From: Methylobacterium sp. J-088
GTDB taxonomy: Bacteria > Pseudomonadota > Alphaproteobacteria > Rhizobiales > Beijerinckiaceae
Length of the DNA stretch: 64,000 bases
Reading direction: 5' to 3'
Assembly (NCBI RefSeq): GCF_022829295.1
Contig: NZ_JAKSYH010000136.1
Coordinates: 186,001-250,000 of the forward strand
The position numbers and the translations under genes were made by a program. The notes beneath the pieces were generated by a model. The model was not told the origin of the DNA. It searched no databases and was given only the letters and a program-made list of their open reading frames with translations. Of the stretch, positions 62,648 to 64,000 are shown one piece after another (positions within the stretch are counted from its first letter, which is position 1; the number at the start of each line of letters is the position of its first letter).

Positions 62648-64000
62648 CGATCAACGGGAGCCGGTACGAAGCCGCGCCGCGGCCGGGCCAGTGCCTGCGA
62701 ACCTACCTGCGCGAGGCCGGATGGTTCGGCGTCAAGAAAGGCTGCGACGCTGGCGATTGCGGTGCCTGCACGGTCCATCTGGACGGCGAACCAGTCCATA
62801 GCTGCCTGATCCCGGCTTTCCGTGCCGAGGGCCGGGCCGTGACCACCATCGAGGGGCTCGCCGGCCCCTGTCACGCGGATGACGGCTTACCCGATACGAT
62901 CCACCCGATGCAGGCGGCCTTCCTGTCCGCGCAGGGCTTCCAGTGTGGCTTCTGCACCGCCGGCATAATCATGACCGCGGCTGCCCTCGACCAGGGCCAG
63001 CGGCGGGATCTCGGCACCGCGCTCAAGGGCAATCTGTGCCGCTGCACCGGCTATCGCGCGATCCGCGACGCCATTTCGGGGATCGGCCACGCCGCGCTGG
63101 ATTATGGTGGCGGCGATCCGGTGGGACAGAGCCTCCCGGCCCCGGCCGCGCTGCCGATGGTCAGCGGACGCGCGCGCTTCACCCTCGACATGCCACCCGA
63201 TGACGCCCTCCACCTCAAGGTGCTGCGCTCGCCACATGCCAATGCCCGGGTGGTGGCGATCGATGCGGCGGCCGCGCACGCGATCCCCGGCGTCGTTGCA
63301 ATCCTCAGCCACGCGGACGCACCACCCGGCCGCTTCTCCACCGGCCGCCATCAGGACCCCCGGGACGACGCCGCCGATGCCCGCGTGCTCGATCCGATCC
63401 TGCGGTTCGTCGGCCAACGCGTGGCCGCCGTGATTGCGGAGACCGAGGCGGCCGCAGAGGCCGGAAGCCGGGCCCTGCGGGTCACCTATCAGATCCGGCC
63501 CGCTCTGCTCGATCCAGCCTTGGCGCTCGCATCCGATGCACCGCGGGTTCACGATCCCCGCGACGAACCCGGCACCGATGCGCCGCCCCTTGGGCCCCAC
63601 CCGAACCTCGCCGCCGAGGTCCATGGCGAGGTCGGCGACGTCGCGGCGGGACTCGCTGCGGCCGACATCGTCTATGCGGACACCTTCCTGTCCCAGCGTC
63701 TCCAGCACGCAGCGCTGGAGACCCATGGCTGCATCGGCTGGCACGACCCCGACGGCCGCCTGACGCTGCGCACCAGCAGCCAGGTGCCGTTCCTGACCCG
63801 GGATGCCCTGTGCGAGTTGTTCGGCCTCGAACGGGATGCGGTGCGCGTGGTCTGCGGGCGGGTCGGCGGCGGGTTCGGCGGCAAGCAGGAGATGCTGACC
63901 GAGGATCTCGTCGCCCTCGCGGTGCTGCGGACCGGCCGTCCGGTACGCTGGGAGCTGACCCGGCAGGAACAGTTCACCGCGACCACGACCCGCCACCCGA
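62638..64000 (+). CDS. Xanthine dehydrogenase family protein: [2Fe-2S] domains fused to molybdenum domain, partial
   Basis: Reads without a stop to the window end; 454 codons seen. Residues 1-75 are a plant-type ferredoxin domain with C36, C41, C44 and C56. Residues 80-150 are the second [2Fe-2S] domain with C103, C106, C134 and C136 ([18 protein letters not shown]). From about 165 the molybdopterin subunit starts: [49 protein letters not shown], and the GGGFGGK loop at 410-416. A fused small-plus-large subunit with separate FAD protein differs from the common three-subunit or XdhA/XdhB layouts. The C-terminal half lies beyond the window. Confidence 0.92.
   Translation, partial: MLLTINGSRYEAAPRPGQCLRTYLREAGWFGVKKGCDAGDCGACTVHLDGEPVHSCLIPAFRAEGRAVTTIEGLAGPCHADDGLPDTIHPMQAAFLSAQGFQCGFCTAGIIMTAAALDQGQRRDLGTALKGNLCRCTGYRAIRDAISGIGHAALDYGGGDPVGQSLPAPAALPMVSGRARFTLDMPPDDALHLKVLRSPHANARVVAIDAAAAHAIPGVVAILSHADAPPGRFSTGRHQDPRDDAADARVLDPILRFVGQRVAAVIAETEAAAEAGSRALRVTYQIRPALLDPALALASDAPRVHDPRDEPGTDAPPLGPHPNLAAEVHGEVGDVAAGLAAADIVYADTFLSQRLQHAALETHGCIGWHDPDGRLTLRTSSQVPFLTRDALCELFGLERDAVRVVCGRVGGGFGGKQEMLTEDLVALAVLRTGRPVRWELTRQEQFTATTTRHP

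Overview
The window is very GC-rich and densely coding. It reads as chromosome from an alphaproteobacterium of the Rhizobiales, most likely a Methylobacterium or close relative. Pointers are GapR, the prfA-prmC-DUF4167 order, DUF1036, DUF1244 and DUF4164 proteins, a cysteine-free L36, a nitrogen-type PTS enzyme I, an MOFRL-type glycerate 2-kinase (the enzyme used in the serine cycle of methylotrophs) and dispersed palindromic repeats. The genus is an inference. No rRNA, tRNA, CRISPR array, prophage or recognisable insertion sequence was found.

Layout. 1-4.3 kb: bfd-bfr iron storage pair, then dapB, gpmA, alkB and a secreted protein on the plus strand. 4.3-7.5 kb: a YwrD-type gamma-glutamyltransferase and two exported or anchored unknowns on the minus strand. 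7.8-11 kb: asd and an exported phosphodiesterase, separated by a 200-base palindromic repeat. 11-12.6 kb: gapR, a DUF1244 gene and an N-formylglutamate amidohydrolase. 12.8-16.2 kb: glycerate 2-kinase, a DUF1036 protein and pyruvate kinase. 16.2-20.4 kb: minus-strand hydrolase, TPR protein, rpmJ, PAS protein, PEBP protein and ubiG. 20.6-28.1 kb: lysC, ptsP, prfA, prmC and a DUF4167 protein with long Q/R/D repeats. 28.2-30.8 kb: a coding-like remnant, rlmE, a Ppx/GppA phosphatase and a lone receiver. 31.1-34.7 kb: a double cold-shock-domain protein with glycine-rich linkers, an 82-residue secreted peptide, and a DUF3649-PepSY-DUF3325 membrane operon of iron-uptake type. 35-38.7 kb: aldehyde dehydrogenase, two tiny secreted proteins, then DUF779-AhpD-cupin. 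38.7-44.7 kb: minus-strand central carbon block gap, a coiled-coil membrane protein, pgk, fba, a ThiE-like protein and a Sel1 protein. 45.2-45.9 kb: DUF4164-zapA.

46-53.6 kb is a malonate catabolic locus. A GntR/FCD regulator and the MadLM transporter run left, and mdcA-C-D-E-G-H run right. MadLM imports malonate, and the MdcA/C/D/E complex decarboxylates it as an ACP thioester. MdcG attaches the unusual prosthetic group to MdcC, and MdcH charges the carrier. mdcB, needed to make the prosthetic group precursor, is absent. Its usual place between mdcA and mdcC holds a dispersed palindromic repeat.

53.7-60.8 kb is more accessory: a lone gmd, a periplasmic sugar-binding protein beside a chemoreceptor, a predicted 30-residue membrane peptide, a glycosyltransferase between two AT-rich stretches, and a cytosolic HWE-type histidine kinase. 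60.8-64 kb begins a purine degradation locus: urate oxidase divergent from a xanthine dehydrogenase FAD subunit and a protein fusing the [2Fe-2S] and molybdenum domains, cut by the window end.

The best candidates for something new are the mdcB-less malonate locus, the extra cysteines of Bfd, the membrane coiled-coil protein inside the gap-pgk block, the binding-protein/chemoreceptor pair and the small peptide with its structured upstream region. None amounts to a clearly novel system from sequence alone.
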